Assembly: GCF_016888335.1 (NCBI RefSeq)
Contig: NZ_JAFEJG010000004.1
Span: 2,652,930 to 2,716,929 of the forward strand
Origin: Janibacter endophyticus
Lineage (GTDB): Bacteria; Actinomycetota; Actinomycetes; Actinomycetales; Dermatophilaceae
Length of the DNA: 64,000 nucleotides
Direction of reading: 5' to 3'
Each line of letters opens with the position of its first letter. Within the stretch, counting starts at the first letter, position 1. Shown here piece after piece: positions 49,683-58,516 of this stretch. Below the pieces are notes generated by a model. The model saw nothing but the letters and a program-made list of their open reading frames with translations, was not told the DNA's origin and did no database searches. The position numbers and the translations under genes are program-made.

Positions 49683-50822
49683 TCAGCGCAGCCGCGCGAC
49701 GACCACCTGACCGTCACCGGGCGAGGTCGACCCGGTCGTGACGTAGGCCTTGTCGTGCCGGATCGCGATGCCGTACGGCGTCGGGAGGTCGTCGACGACC
49801 GTCCGGTGCGCGCCGTGCGTGCTGACGCGCACGACCGAGCCCGTCGACCCGGTGAGCAGGCCCTCGTCCGCCATCTGCACGGCGTAGAGCGAACGGCCGT
49901 GCCACGCAAGGTCCGTGACGTTCGTTAGGCCGGTCGCGTAGACCGTGCGCTGGCCGTGCTTGCCCACCCGGTAGATGCTCGCCCTGCCGGCGGGGAAGGG
50001 GAATCCGGTGAGCTCCGAGACGTACCAGGCGCCGTCCGGCCCCTGGGCCGCCGCGGTCGGCACCGACTCGAACGGGGCCATCGTCCCGGGAGGCGCACCG
50101 GTGAAGGGCGGCAGCTCAGCCTCCCCCGGGGAGGGGAAGACCGCGAGGACGTCCGCGCGCCCGCGACGGCTGAGGGTGAAGACGTCGTTGCCGCCGGCGT
50201 CCACCGCGACGACCCGTCCACCGCGCATCGGTGCGAGGTCGACCGGGTTGCTGTCCACCCCTTCGCCGCCCGGGTCGTGGGCCGCCTCGTACGCGGCAAG
50301 ATCGGTCCGGATCCGGGCCTTCGTGCCGTCGCCCGTGCCCCGGCGGAGCCGGACGTCGACGACGGTGCCGAGCGGGGCCGCACTCGGCCCGAGCTGGGCG
50401 CGCAGGTCCGGGGTCCCGCCCAGACCCATCGCGACGGTCAGGGTGCTGCCGTGGACGAGGACGTCGAAGGCGCCGGTGGACTCCTGCCCGCTCACGAGGC
50501 TCGGCAGCCCGGTGACGACACGGGACTGCCCGCCACGGCGCGAGACCTTCGTGATCGAGGAGGTGTCGTCGAGGCAGACCGCGCCGAACTCGGGGTGCTC
50601 GATGCACGGCCCCTGGGTGTCCGAGGGCGCGCCCGACTCGGCGACGTAGAGGTCACCGTTCGGCGCGAAGGAGAGGTGGCGCGGGCTGCTGAGGCCGGTC
50701 GCGACGACGGTCGGCGGGTGGTCCGGGCCGTGGGCCGACGCCGGCAGCGTCGCGGCGCCCGTGGCGGTGAGTGCGAGTGCGAGAGCGGTGGCCGTCAGGG
50801 GGCGGCGGAGCTGAGCTGTCAT
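49683..50822 (-). CDS. secreted ScyD/ScyE-family beta-propeller protein
   Basis: A 379-residue exported protein with a signal peptide (ATALALALTATGAATLPASA, cleavage near residue 30). The mature part begins VVATGLSSPRHLSFAPNGDL, a start shared with ScyD/ScyE-like proteins. NHL/propeller-like repeats follow: GTVVDVRLRRGTGDG, AAAQGPDGAWYVSELTGFPF, GLTNVTDLAWHGRSLYAVQM and DLPTPYGIAIRHDKAYVTTG. Function in this family outside scytonemin producers is unknown. It starts 3 bases past the ligD remnant on the opposite strand and is the only intact gene between it and katA. Confidence 0.82.
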   Translation of the reverse strand: MTAQLRRPLTATALALALTATGAATLPASAHGPDHPPTVVATGLSSPRHLSFAPNGDLYVAESGAPSDTQGPCIEHPEFGAVCLDDTSSITKVSRRGGQSRVVTGLPSLVSGQESTGAFDVLVHGSTLTVAMGLGGTPDLRAQLGPSAAPLGTVVDVRLRRGTGDGTKARIRTDLAAYEAAHDPGGEGVDSNPVDLAPMRGGRVVAVDAGGNDVFTLSRRGRADVLAVFPSPGEAELPPFTGAPPGTMAPFESVPTAAAQGPDGAWYVSELTGFPFPAGRASIYRVGKHGQRTVYATGLTNVTDLAWHGRSLYAVQMADEGLLTGSTGSVVRVSTHGAHRTVVDDLPTPYGIAIRHDKAYVTTGSTSPGDGQVVVARLR

Positions 50823-50946
50823 CGGTACGACCTCCAGAGTGATGGGGTCGGCGGCGGGTGCCGCTGGCCGTGCGGCGAGGCTAGACCCGCCCCGCTGCTC
50901 CGACCAGGATCGTGGTGCGAACGGTCGCCCCTCTCCCCGGGCACGA

Positions 50947-50975
50947 CGAAGGGGGCCCCGGCGGGACCCCCTTCG
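50947..50975 (-). terminator. katA terminator with paired CGAAGGGGG octamers
   Basis: CGAAGGGGG and CCCCCTTCG form a nine-base stem, extended by CCCG/GGG inside, 15 bases after the katA stop in the direction of transcription. Confidence 0.75.
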
Positions 50976-50990
50976 CCTGCGGCTCTGTCC

Positions 50991-52595
50991 TCACGTGGCC
51001 GCGTTGGTGTCGCTCTCCCGGATCGTCTGGGGCTCCTTGGCCTCGGCCTTGTCGGCGTCGAAGCCCGGCCCGCCGTCGGCACCGCCGGCGCGCACCCGCT
51101 CCTCGATGCGGCGACCGATCTCGGCGTCGACCGACTTCCAGTACCAGAAGGCCCGCTCGAGGACCGGCTCGCTGACGCCCGAGAGCAGCCCGCCCGCGAC
51201 CGTCTCGACGAAGCGGTCGCGCGCGGCGTCGTCGAAGACCTCGCGCACGAGCGTGCCCGCCTGACCGAAGTCGTCGTCGTCCTCACGCAGGGTCTGGGCG
51301 GCGCGGAGCATCTCGCCGTCGGCCTCCCAGCCGTCCGCCGCCGGGCCGTCGTCGTCCGCGTACGGGCGCCCGGCCGAGTTCGCTGCGTACGTCGCCGCCG
51401 GACCGGAGTGGTCGTAGCGCATCGGCCCGTCGAAGGTGTACGTGTTGGTCTCGACGATCGGCCGGTTGACCGGGAGCTGGTCGTGGTTGACCCCGACCCG
51501 CGCCCGCTGGGCGTCCGCGTAGGCGAAGACCCGCGCGAGGAGCATGCGGTCGGGCGAGAAGCCGATGCCGCGCACGATGTTGCTCGGCGCGAAGGAGGCC
51601 TGGTCGATCTGCGCGAAGAAGTTCTCCGGGTTCTCGTTGAGCGTCATCGTGCCGACGTCGATGAGCGGGTAGTCGTGGTGCGACCAGGTCTTCGTGAGGT
51701 CGAAGGGGTTGAAGCGGTAGGTCTTCGCCTCGTCGTACGGCATGACCTGCACGCGCAGCGTCCAGCTCGGGTGGTCGCCCTGCGTGATCGCCTCGAAGAG
51801 GTCGCGGCGGTGGAAGTCGGCGTCCTCGCCGGCGATCCGCTCGGCATCGGCACCGGTCCAGCTCTCGACGCCCTGGTTGCTGTGGAAGTGGAACTTCACC
51901 CAGAACTTCTCGCCGGCCTCGTTGTGCCACATGTAGGTGTGCGAGCCGTAGCCGTTCATGTACCGCCACGAGCGGGGCAGACCGCGGTCACCCATGAGGT
52001 AGGTGACCTGGTGCGCCGACTCGGGGTTGAGCGTCCAGAAGTCCCACTGCATGTTCTGGTCGCGCAGGCCGGAGGCGCCCATGCGCTTCTGGCTACGGAT
52101 GAAGTGCGGGAACTTCATGGGGTCGCGGAGGAAGAAGATCGGGGTGTTGTTGCCAACGAGGTCCCAGTTGCCCTCGGTCGTGTAGAACTTCAGGGCGAAG
52201 CCGCGGACGTCGCGCCAGGTGTCGGGCGAGCCGGCCTCTCCGGCGACCGTCGAGAAGCGCGCGAGCATCCGGGTCTTGGTGCCGGGCTGGAAGAGCGCCG
52301 CGCACGTGTACTGGCTGACGTCGCCGGTGATCTCGAGCTCGCCGAACGCGCCGGCACCCTTGGCGTGCGGCTTGCGGTCGGGGATGTTCTCCCGGTTGAA
52401 GTGCGCCAGCGTGTTGACGAGGTGGTGGTCGTGCAGCAGCAGCGGCCCGTCCGGGCCGAGGGTCAGGCTGTGCCGGTCGGACGCGGCCGCGCCCCCACCG
52501 AGGGTCGTCGAGTGGCCGGCGTTGCCGAGGTTGGGGCCCTGCGGCGCACTGTCCTTGGGGTTGGTCGGGGTCGCGGGTCCGGTGGTCTCACTCAT
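50991..52595 (-). CDS. katA: catalase (monofunctional heme type)
   Basis: A 534-residue catalase that splits hydrogen peroxide. The catalytic histidine lies in [20 protein letters not shown], followed by [20 protein letters not shown], the asparagine region [20 protein letters not shown], and the heme-ligand tyrosine in [20 protein letters not shown]. The C-terminus continues past the core with an acidic tail. The ATG has AAGGAGA 3-9 bases upstream. It is probably cotranscribed with the PNPOx-like gene 29 bases upstream on the same strand. A fragment of a related catalase lies at 38648-38919. Confidence 0.96.
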   Translation of the reverse strand: MSETTGPATPTNPKDSAPQGPNLGNAGHSTTLGGGAAASDRHSLTLGPDGPLLLHDHHLVNTLAHFNRENIPDRKPHAKGAGAFGELEITGDVSQYTCAALFQPGTKTRMLARFSTVAGEAGSPDTWRDVRGFALKFYTTEGNWDLVGNNTPIFFLRDPMKFPHFIRSQKRMGASGLRDQNMQWDFWTLNPESAHQVTYLMGDRGLPRSWRYMNGYGSHTYMWHNEAGEKFWVKFHFHSNQGVESWTGADAERIAGEDADFHRRDLFEAITQGDHPSWTLRVQVMPYDEAKTYRFNPFDLTKTWSHHDYPLIDVGTMTLNENPENFFAQIDQASFAPSNIVRGIGFSPDRMLLARVFAYADAQRARVGVNHDQLPVNRPIVETNTYTFDGPMRYDHSGPAATYAANSAGRPYADDDGPAADGWEADGEMLRAAQTLREDDDDFGQAGTLVREVFDDAARDRFVETVAGGLLSGVSEPVLERAFWYWKSVDAEIGRRIEERVRAGGADGGPGFDADKAEAKEPQTIRESDTNAAT

Positions 52596-52624
52596 GACTC
52601 TCCTTGGTGGGGGGTGCGGTCGCT

Positions 52625-53104
52625 CTACAGGTCGACGACGGGTGCGTCCGAGTCGTCGGCCGGCTTGTCCTTGCTCACCAGTCCCTTGGCGAGCTGGAGG
52701 AGCATGCCGACCTTGCCCGGCGACTCCCACAGCTGCGCGGTGTCACCGGTGATCTTGAGGAGTCCGTTCTCCGGGGTCGCCGGGCCACCCTCCATGAAGG
52801 CGCTCACGGACGGGTCCCACAGCTCCTCGAGCTTCGCGCGGTCGTCGACGACCTCGGCGGTGCCCGAGAGGGAGACCCAGCCCTTGTCCGAGCTGTACGA
52901 GACGTTGACCCGGGGGTTGGCCCGGAGCGCGTGGGCCTTCTCGGAGTCGGTGCGGGTGATGAACCAGACGGTCGAGGGGTCCTCGACGTCCTGCGTGCCC
53001 ATCGGCGTGGAGACGAGGCGCCCCTGCGTGTCCTCGTAGGTGATGACGGCGATGCGCGTGGCGCGCATGACCTCCAGGACCGTCTCGCGGTCGTTCGTAG
53101 CCAT
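52625..53104 (-). CDS. pyridoxamine 5'-phosphate oxidase-like general stress protein
   Basis: A 159-residue flavin-binding split-barrel protein similar to general stress protein 26. [60 protein letters not shown] and [16 protein letters not shown] are typical. It may bind FMN, F420 or heme; the sequence does not settle this. It lies directly before katA, which fits a shared stress role. ATG chosen at [13 protein letters not shown]; the longer frame is not conserved. Confidence 0.82.
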   Translation of the reverse strand: MATNDRETVLEVMRATRIAVITYEDTQGRLVSTPMGTQDVEDPSTVWFITRTDSEKAHALRANPRVNVSYSSDKGWVSLSGTAEVVDDRAKLEELWDPSVSAFMEGGPATPENGLLKITGDTAQLWESPGKVGMLLQLAKGLVSKDKPADDSDAPVVDL

Positions 53105-53237
53105 AGCTGCCTCCCTTGGTGCTGTGGCCGCGACCGAGGGCAGCGGCCCTCGGACTGGACTCCTCGACCCTAGCGGCCGGGGAGGGCGAAGGGGAGGGGT
53201 CGGGCGATCCCGCCGTCGTCGGGTGGATAGTGGGGCG

Positions 53238-54077
53238 ATGAGCGCGACGACGGGACCCCTCCTCCCCCACCCGGTGACCGGCACCCCCTTCGCCTCCCCG
53301 GTGCCGCCCGGCACGGGGTGGCCGGACGACCCGGCCACCGACGCGACGCCCGTCGCCCGGACCGCCGCGCAGGTGCGCCGGCTCGCCGGGACCGAGGACC
53401 CCGACGAGCTCGCGGCGCGGATCTCCGTGTGCCGCGCCTGCCCCCGGCTCGTCGCGTGGCGCGAGGAGGTGGCGGTGACCAAGCGCGCCGCCTTCGCCGA
53501 CCAGCCGTACTGGGGGCGGCCGGTCCCGGCCGTCGGCCCCGTCGACGCGCCCGTGCTCATCGTCGGGCTCGCGCCGGCGGCCCACGGCGCCAACCGCACC
53601 GGCCGCAACTTCACCGGCGACCGCTCCGGCGACTGGCTCTACGCCGCCCTGCACCGCGCGGGGCTGGCGACCCAGCCGGACTCGACGCACGCCGGTGACG
53701 GGCTCGAGCTCGTCGGCGCGCGCATCGTCGCGCCGGTGCGATGCGCCCCGCCGCAGAACAAGCCGACGACGCTCGAGAAGGCGACCTGCTCCCCCTGGCT
53801 GCTCGCCGACCTCGCCCTCTCCGAGCCGCACGTCCGCTCGATCATGTGCCTCGGCTCGATCGGCTGGGACGCGACGATCGCGGCGGTGCGCGCCGCCGGC
53901 TGGGAGGTGCCGCGGCCCAAGCCGCGCTTCGGGCACGGGGCGCGGGCGGTGCTCGTGACGCCGACCGGACGGCAGGTGAGCCTCGTCGGCTGCTACCACG
54001 TGAGCCAGCAGAACACCTTCACCGGCCGGCTCACCCAGACGATGCTCGACGACGTCGTCGCGTCTCTGGTTGGCTGA
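53238..54077 (+). CDS. uracil-DNA glycosylase, family 5 (UdgB) type
   Basis: A 279-residue 4Fe-4S uracil/hypoxanthine-DNA glycosylase for base-excision repair. [17 protein letters not shown] gives the first two cluster cysteines (C-x2-C). [20 protein letters not shown] is motif A of the family, with Ala in place of the usual catalytic Asp as in Udg[21 protein letters not shown] supplies the third cysteine and the A-T-C-S-P-W segment the fourth. [16 protein letters not shown] is the C-terminal motif. The ATG is preceded by GTGGGGCG. It overlaps nothing and precedes the quinone oxidoreductase by 4 bases. Confidence 0.9.
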   Translation: MSATTGPLLPHPVTGTPFASPVPPGTGWPDDPATDATPVARTAAQVRRLAGTEDPDELAARISVCRACPRLVAWREEVAVTKRAAFADQPYWGRPVPAVGPVDAPVLIVGLAPAAHGANRTGRNFTGDRSGDWLYAALHRAGLATQPDSTHAGDGLELVGARIVAPVRCAPPQNKPTTLEKATCSPWLLADLALSEPHVRSIMCLGSIGWDATIAAVRAAGWEVPRPKPRFGHGARAVLVTPTGRQVSLVGCYHVSQQNTFTGRLTQTMLDDVVASLVG

Positions 54078-54081
54078 CGGG

Positions 54082-55083
54082 ATGACCGACATCCGAGCGC
54101 TCGTCGCGACCCGACCCGGCGGTGGCGACGTCCTCGCCGTCGAGTCACGGCTCGAGCCCGCCCCCGGCCCCGGCGAGATCGCCGTCGAGGTCGCGGCCGT
54201 GGGCGTGAACTTCATCGACGTCTACCAGCGCGAGGGCGTCTACCCGACGGACACTCCCTTCGTCATCGGCAACGAAGGGGCCGGGGTCGTCCGGTCCGTC
54301 GGCGAAGGGGTGGCCGAGGTCGTCCCGGGCGACCGGGTGGCCTGGCCCTTCACCCTCGGGGCCGCCGCGGAGGTCGCGATCGTCCCCGTCGACAAGGTGG
54401 CGCACGTCCCCGAAGGCGTCGAGCTCGAGACCGCCGCGGCCGTGATGCTCCAGGGGCTGACCGCGCACTTCCTCACCCGGTCGACGTACGCCGTCGGCCC
54501 GGGCACGGTCGCGCTCGTCCACGCCGCCGCGGGCGGCGTCGGGCGGCTGCTCGTGCAGATGATCACCCACCTCGGCGGGCAGGTCGTCGCGACCGCCGGG
54601 ACCGACGAGAAGTGCTCTGTCGCAAGGGATCTCGGCGCCCCTGAGATGATCAACTACCGGTCCGTCGAGGGCACCGACGCGCTGGCCCGCGCCGTGCTCG
54701 CCGCCGCCCACCGCCTCGGGCACGACGACGGGGTCGACGTCGCCTACGACGGCGTGGGGGCGGCGACCTTCGACGCCTCGCTCGCGTCGTTGCGACCGCG
54801 GGGGCTCATGGTGCTCTTCGGCGGTGCCAGCGGCCAGGTGCCCCCCTTCGACATCCAGCGGCTGAACTCCGCCGGCTCGCTCTACCTCACCCGGCCCACC
54901 CTCGCCCACCACATCGCCACCCCCGAGGAGCTGCGGTCGCGGGCCGCGGACCTGCTCGGCGCGGTCGCCGAGGGGCGGCTCGACGTGCACATCGGCGGGC
55001 GCTACGCGTGGGACGACGCCGCCCAGGCCTACGCCGACCTCGAGGGCCGCCGCTCCTCCGGCAAGCTCCTGCTCATCCCCTGA
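54082..55083 (+). CDS. NADPH:quinone oxidoreductase (zinc-independent MDR family)
   Basis: A 333-residue medium-chain reductase of the Qor group, reducing quinones or related enones with NADPH. VGVNFIDVYQREGVYPTDTP is the characteristic start, GNEGAGVVRSVGEGVAEVVP follows, VALVHAAAGGVGRLLVQMIT is the nucleotide loop and DVAYDGVGAATFDASLASL a conserved strand. No zinc ligands are present. ATG at 54082 is preferred to an upstream TTG because the family starts close to it. It is 4 bases past udgB, so they probably share a transcript. Confidence 0.9.
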   Translation: MTDIRALVATRPGGGDVLAVESRLEPAPGPGEIAVEVAAVGVNFIDVYQREGVYPTDTPFVIGNEGAGVVRSVGEGVAEVVPGDRVAWPFTLGAAAEVAIVPVDKVAHVPEGVELETAAAVMLQGLTAHFLTRSTYAVGPGTVALVHAAAGGVGRLLVQMITHLGGQVVATAGTDEKCSVARDLGAPEMINYRSVEGTDALARAVLAAAHRLGHDDGVDVAYDGVGAATFDASLASLRPRGLMVLFGGASGQVPPFDIQRLNSAGSLYLTRPTLAHHIATPEELRSRAADLLGAVAEGRLDVHIGGRYAWDDAAQAYADLEGRRSSGKLLLIP

Positions 55084-55120
55084 CCCCCCCTCGTCCACCC
55101 CTTCGTCCTGCCCCTCCCGA

Positions 55121-55219
55121 CACACCTCGTGACTGTCGGGTACTGCTGAGGTTCGACGACGGACCTTCCCTTCTGAGGCCATCTCTCGCTCCACCGACCG
55201 CGAACATCAGCAGGACACG
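55121..55219 (-). repeat. ~95-bp element with CTGCTGAGGTTC inverted ends (copy B)
   Basis: Its first 37 bases (55121-55157) are the exact reverse complement of 56148-56184 in copy C. The far end reads CATCAGCAGGACACGC, a one-base variant of the other terminus. The centre differs from copies A and C. It lies 38 bases after the quinone oxidoreductase gene and 55 before a broken gene. Confidence 0.75.
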
Positions 55220-55273
55220 CGCCTGTGGACAGCGGCCGACACGGGACGGAGCTCTCGCGCCACACTGCGTGGC

Positions 55274-56085
55274 ATGGACCTCGTCGCGACGCGCATCGCC
55301 CAGATCGGCGGCACTGCGACGACCGCCGACATCCTCGATGTCGTCACCGAGGGCACGCTCCGGGCCGCCCTCACCCGCGGCGCGGTCCACCGGCACCGGC
55401 GCGGTGTCTACGGGCTGACCAGCCTCGAGGGGCACGCCACCCATGCGGCCACGATCGGCGCAACCCTGAGCCACCGCAGCGCCACCTCACGGCCCCTGAC
55501 CGTCGGGGACGCGACGTCCGGTACCGACAGCTGGCCGCCGATGACGTCGACGGAGCCCGCACCTCACCGATACGCACGGTCATCGACTGTGCGCGGGACC
55601 TGCCCCTGGCCGAGTCGTTGGCCGTCGCCGACTCCGCCGTGCGGACGGGTGACGTCGCGCTGCTCGATCTCGCGCATGCCGTCGAGGAGCTGCCCCGCAC
55701 CGGGCGCCGGCGGGCGATGCGGGTGCTCAGCCTGGCATCCGGGGCGTCGGCCGGCCCCTTCGAGTCGGGCCTGAGAGCAGCGGCGATCACCGCGACGGGG
55801 GACGAGTCATGGGTGGCGCAGCCCGAGCTGCGGTTCCGCGACGGACGGCTGCGGCATCCCGACGTCGGGCATCCGGCGCTGCGCATCGCGCTCGAGGCCG
55901 ACAGCCATGCGCATCACAAGACCCGCTCCGACATCGTGCGTGACTGCCATCGCTACGTCGAGATGGGGCTCACCGGGTGGTGGGTGCTCCGGTTCGCGTG
56001 GGAGCACGTCATGCAGCACGACCGGTGGGTCCACGAGGTCATCGCTCTCGCCCACACCCAGCGTCGCGCCCGCCGCGCGAGCTGA
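55274..56085 (+). pseudogene. broken AbiEi-like/DUF559-type protein gene
   Basis: The first frame gives an N-terminal winged-helix-like start, LVATRIAQIGGTATTADILD and GAVHRHRRGVYGLTSLEGHA, as in the AbiEi antitoxin-like family, up to LSHRSA. The rest continues in another frame with SPIRTVIDCARDLPLAESLA and LRIALEADSHAHHKTRSD, then YVEMGLTGWWVLRFAWEHVM, the Vsr/DUF559-like C-terminus. Around 55480-55510 the usual 30-40 residues after SHRSA are missing and the frame changes. So an internal deletion has inactivated it. It is enclosed by copies B and C of the inverted-end element, and its stop codon overlaps copy C. Confidence 0.8.
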
Positions 56086-56184
56086 CGTGTCGTGCTGAGG
56101 TTCGCGCGCGTCCGGACGAGATCTCGCGGGAGACGCGGCTCCCGGCGGTCGAACCTCAGCAGTACCCGACAGTCACGAGGTGTG
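56085..56184 (+). repeat. ~95-bp element with CTGCTGAGGTTC inverted ends (copy C)
   Basis: It begins ACGTGTCGTGCTGAGGTTCG, ends AACCTCAGCAGTACCCGAC and continues AGTCACGAGGTGTG, the last 37 bases matching copy B inverted. The centre holds GAGATCTCGCGGG with local symmetry. Confidence 0.75.
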
Positions 56185-56218
56185 CCGGACGAAGGGGTGA
56201 GCGAGGGGGGAACGACGA

Positions 56219-56246
56219 AGGGGCCCGGGGATGTCCCCGGGCCCCT
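56219..56246 (-). terminator. strong hairpin terminator
   Basis: A perfect 12-base stem (AGGGGCCCGGGG and its complement) with ATGT loop lies 12 bases beyond the stop of the small membrane protein gene read leftward. The distal arm is part of a CGAAGGGG octamer. Confidence 0.8.
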
Positions 56247-56258
56247 CACGTCAGGTCG

Positions 56259-56609
56259 TCACCAGAGGAAGGCGATGGCGGCGTTGACGATCGTCAGGCC
56301 GGCCGCGGCGAGCGCGAGAGTCTTCCCGTCCTCGCCGCGCTTGTACTTCGCGTTGCTGATCTCCGCGCACGCGACGACGGCGATCATGACGAGCAGCTTG
56401 ACGCCGATCTTCATGTGGTTGAGCGACGGGTCACCCTCGTCGCGGCCCATCTCGAGGACCGTCACGAGGAGCAGGCCGAGGACCAGCTGGACGCGCGCGG
56501 CCCAGACCTGGATGACGCGCCCGCTCTGGGGCGGGACCACGGCGCCGACGACGATGGCGACCATGGCGATCATGTGGGCGACGTAGAGCAAGAGGTGCAA
56601 GGCGTCCAT
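56259..56609 (-). CDS. four-helix membrane protein of unknown function
   Basis: A 116-residue protein with four hydrophobic segments: ALHLLLYVAHMIAMVAIVVG, VWAARVQLVLGLLLVTVLEM, KIGVKLLVMIAVVACAEISN and TLALAAAGLTIVNAAIAFLW. It resembles small actinobacterial integral membrane proteins without a known function. An ATG seven codons upstream (MTVGFGP) is an alternative start. It is read after the NUDIX gene on the same strand. Confidence 0.65.
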   Translation of the reverse strand: MDALHLLLYVAHMIAMVAIVVGAVVPPQSGRVIQVWAARVQLVLGLLLVTVLEMGRDEGDPSLNHMKIGVKLLVMIAVVACAEISNAKYKRGEDGKTLALAAAGLTIVNAAIAFLW

Positions 56610-56638
56610 GGGTCCGAAGCCTACGGTCATGGCCTGCG

Positions 56639-57331
56639 TCACAGCCGCCCGGCCTGGCGGAGCAGGGCGATCGTCTGGACGAGCGGCAGGTCGTCGAGCT
56701 CGGCCTGCGGCACCCACCGGGCCTGGGCGGTCGAGCCGCCGACGTCGTGGATCACGGGCTCGGTCGGCTGCCGCACCCGTCCGGCGAAGATGAGCCGGAT
56801 CGCCTGGAAGTCCTCGAGCACCCCGCTCGGCGCCCGACCCAGCCAGTGCTGGGTGTGCACGTCGATGAGCTCGCCGGGCTCGAGCCGCTGGTCGGTCTCC
56901 TCCCACACCTCGCGGACGACACCGTCGACCGGGTCCTCGCCCGGGTCGACACCTCCGCCGGGGAGGTTCCACCAGCCAGGGACGAGGTGGACTCGCTCGG
57001 AGAGCTGGGTGAGCAGCACGGCGCCCTCCTCGACGACGACCGCGTAGGCGGCGAGCCGCTGGTGCGGCACGGCGACCTCGCCGGCGGCGATCTCGAGGGC
57101 CGGGTCGGCGGCGGTCGCGGCGGGCTCGTCGGCGGCCACCGCCTCCCCCGGGCTCGCCTCGACGTCGATGACGACGACGCCGGGCTCACCGGAGGGTCGG
57201 GCGGCCCGCAGGTAGGTCGGGTCGTGCCAGCCCACCTCCGCCAGCGCGGACCTCGGGTCCAGACCATGACGAAGGGGGATGACCGTCGCCTCGGTCCCCC
57301 CGGCGGGGGCGACCCTCAGCCGGACGCTCAT
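56639..57331 (-). CDS. NUDIX hydrolase
   Basis: A 230-residue protein. Residues ~1-90 are a variable lead, and the NUDIX fold follows from AAYAVVVEEGAVLLTQLSE. The catalytic box is GGGVDPGEDPVDGVVREVWE followed by E-T-D-Q, matching G-x5-E-x7-REUXEExGU. WNLPGG precedes it. The substrate cannot be inferred. The ATG overlaps the stop of the glycosyltransferase gene (ATGA). Confidence 0.88.
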   Translation of the reverse strand: MSVRLRVAPAGGTEATVIPLRHGLDPRSALAEVGWHDPTYLRAARPSGEPGVVVIDVEASPGEAVAADEPAATAADPALEIAAGEVAVPHQRLAAYAVVVEEGAVLLTQLSERVHLVPGWWNLPGGGVDPGEDPVDGVVREVWEETDQRLEPGELIDVHTQHWLGRAPSGVLEDFQAIRLIFAGRVRQPTEPVIHDVGGSTAQARWVPQAELDDLPLVQTIALLRQAGRL

Positions 57332-58476
57332 CGGGACGCCCTCGCTCGGCGGTACTCGGCCTCGACGTCGACGAGCACGGCGCCCCAGCTCTGCCGTGGC
57401 GGGACGGTGGCGTTGTGCTCAGAGATCTGCGACCGCCAGAGCTCGTCGTCGACGAGCCGCCGGATGGCGGCGGCAAGCGCCGCGTCGTCTGTCACGAGCA
57501 GCCCGTCGACGCCGTCTTCGACGATGTCGTCGACCCCCGACCCGCCCATGGCCACGATCGGGAGGCCCGCGGCGCGCGCCTCGAGCACCGCGATGCCGAA
57601 GGCCTCGAGCCTCGTCGGCGCGAGATAGCCGTCGGCGCGTGCGTAGGTCTCGAGCAGCGCGGCCCGGTCGACACGGCCGCGCAGGATCACCCGGCCCGTG
57701 AGCCGCAGGTCGGCGATGCGCGCCGCGACCCGGCCACGCAGCGGACCGTCGCCGATGATCTCCAGACGGGCGCGGTCGGCGACCCCCGCCGCGGCGAAGG
57801 CCTCGACGAGCTCGACGGGGCGCTTGCGGGGGACGAGGCGCAGGGTGGAGACGAGTCGGACCTCACCCTTCGAGGCTCCTCGCACCTTGGGGATCATGCG
57901 GCTCAGGGAGCGGGGGGCCCACGCTTGGAGGTCGATCGCGTTGGGCAGCACCGCGACCTCGGTCCCGGCCGGCGCCGCCGCCTCGACCTGCCGCGCCGCG
58001 AAGCTCGACACCGCCGACAGCACCGCGCCCCGCTCCACCCACCGGCGCAGGACCCCCGTCGCGCGGTAGCCGGTCGCCGCACGGTCGAGCACGCAGTGCC
58101 AGGTCAGGGCCGTCGGCACCCCGAGCCGCGTCGCGACCCGCGCCGCATCCCAGGCGAAAGGCGAGACCACGCCGACGTGCACGTGCGCGACATCAAACGC
58201 CCCGTCCCGCAAGCGATCTCGCATCTCCCCCACGGCGAGAGGGTTGACCGGAAGCCCCCCGAGCAGCGGCTCGGCGAGGCGGTGCACCCCCACCCGCCCC
58301 CCCGCGACCGGGACGTCCTCGATCGCCCCGCGGCACTCCCCCTTCGGCCCGGCGGTAGCCGTGAAGACCTCCACCTCGTGGCCGGCGCCGACCAGCCGCG
58401 CCGCGAGGTCGCTCACCTGCGACTCGATGCCACCGACGCGCGGCGGGTAGCAGTCGGAGAGCAGCGCGATCTTCAC
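57328..58476 (-). CDS. glycosyltransferase family 4 (GT-B) protein
   Basis: A 382-residue enzyme. IALLSDCYPPRVGGIESQVS is the acceptor-domain start, and FDVAHVHVGVVSPFAWDA and ALTWHCVLDRAATGYRATG follow. The donor domain begins near VRLVSTLRLVPRKRPVELVE, with IIGDGPLRGRVAARIADLRL and APTRLEAFGIAVLEARAAGL (EX7E, about residue 300). The pattern is that of phosphatidylinositol-mannoside or related lipid glycosyltransferases, but the acceptor is not known. The GTG start is 40 bases from the divergent PIG-L gene. Confidence 0.88.
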   Translation of the reverse strand: MKIALLSDCYPPRVGGIESQVSDLAARLVGAGHEVEVFTATAGPKGECRGAIEDVPVAGGRVGVHRLAEPLLGGLPVNPLAVGEMRDRLRDGAFDVAHVHVGVVSPFAWDAARVATRLGVPTALTWHCVLDRAATGYRATGVLRRWVERGAVLSAVSSFAARQVEAAAPAGTEVAVLPNAIDLQAWAPRSLSRMIPKVRGASKGEVRLVSTLRLVPRKRPVELVEAFAAAGVADRARLEIIGDGPLRGRVAARIADLRLTGRVILRGRVDRAALLETYARADGYLAPTRLEAFGIAVLEARAAGLPIVAMGGSGVDDIVEDGVDGLLVTDDAALAAAIRRLVDDELWRSQISEHNATVPPRQSWGAVLVDVEAEYRRARASR

Positions 58477-58516
58477 GTCCCCAACCCTGCCACGCCGCTG
58501 TGGGACAGTTGCCCCG

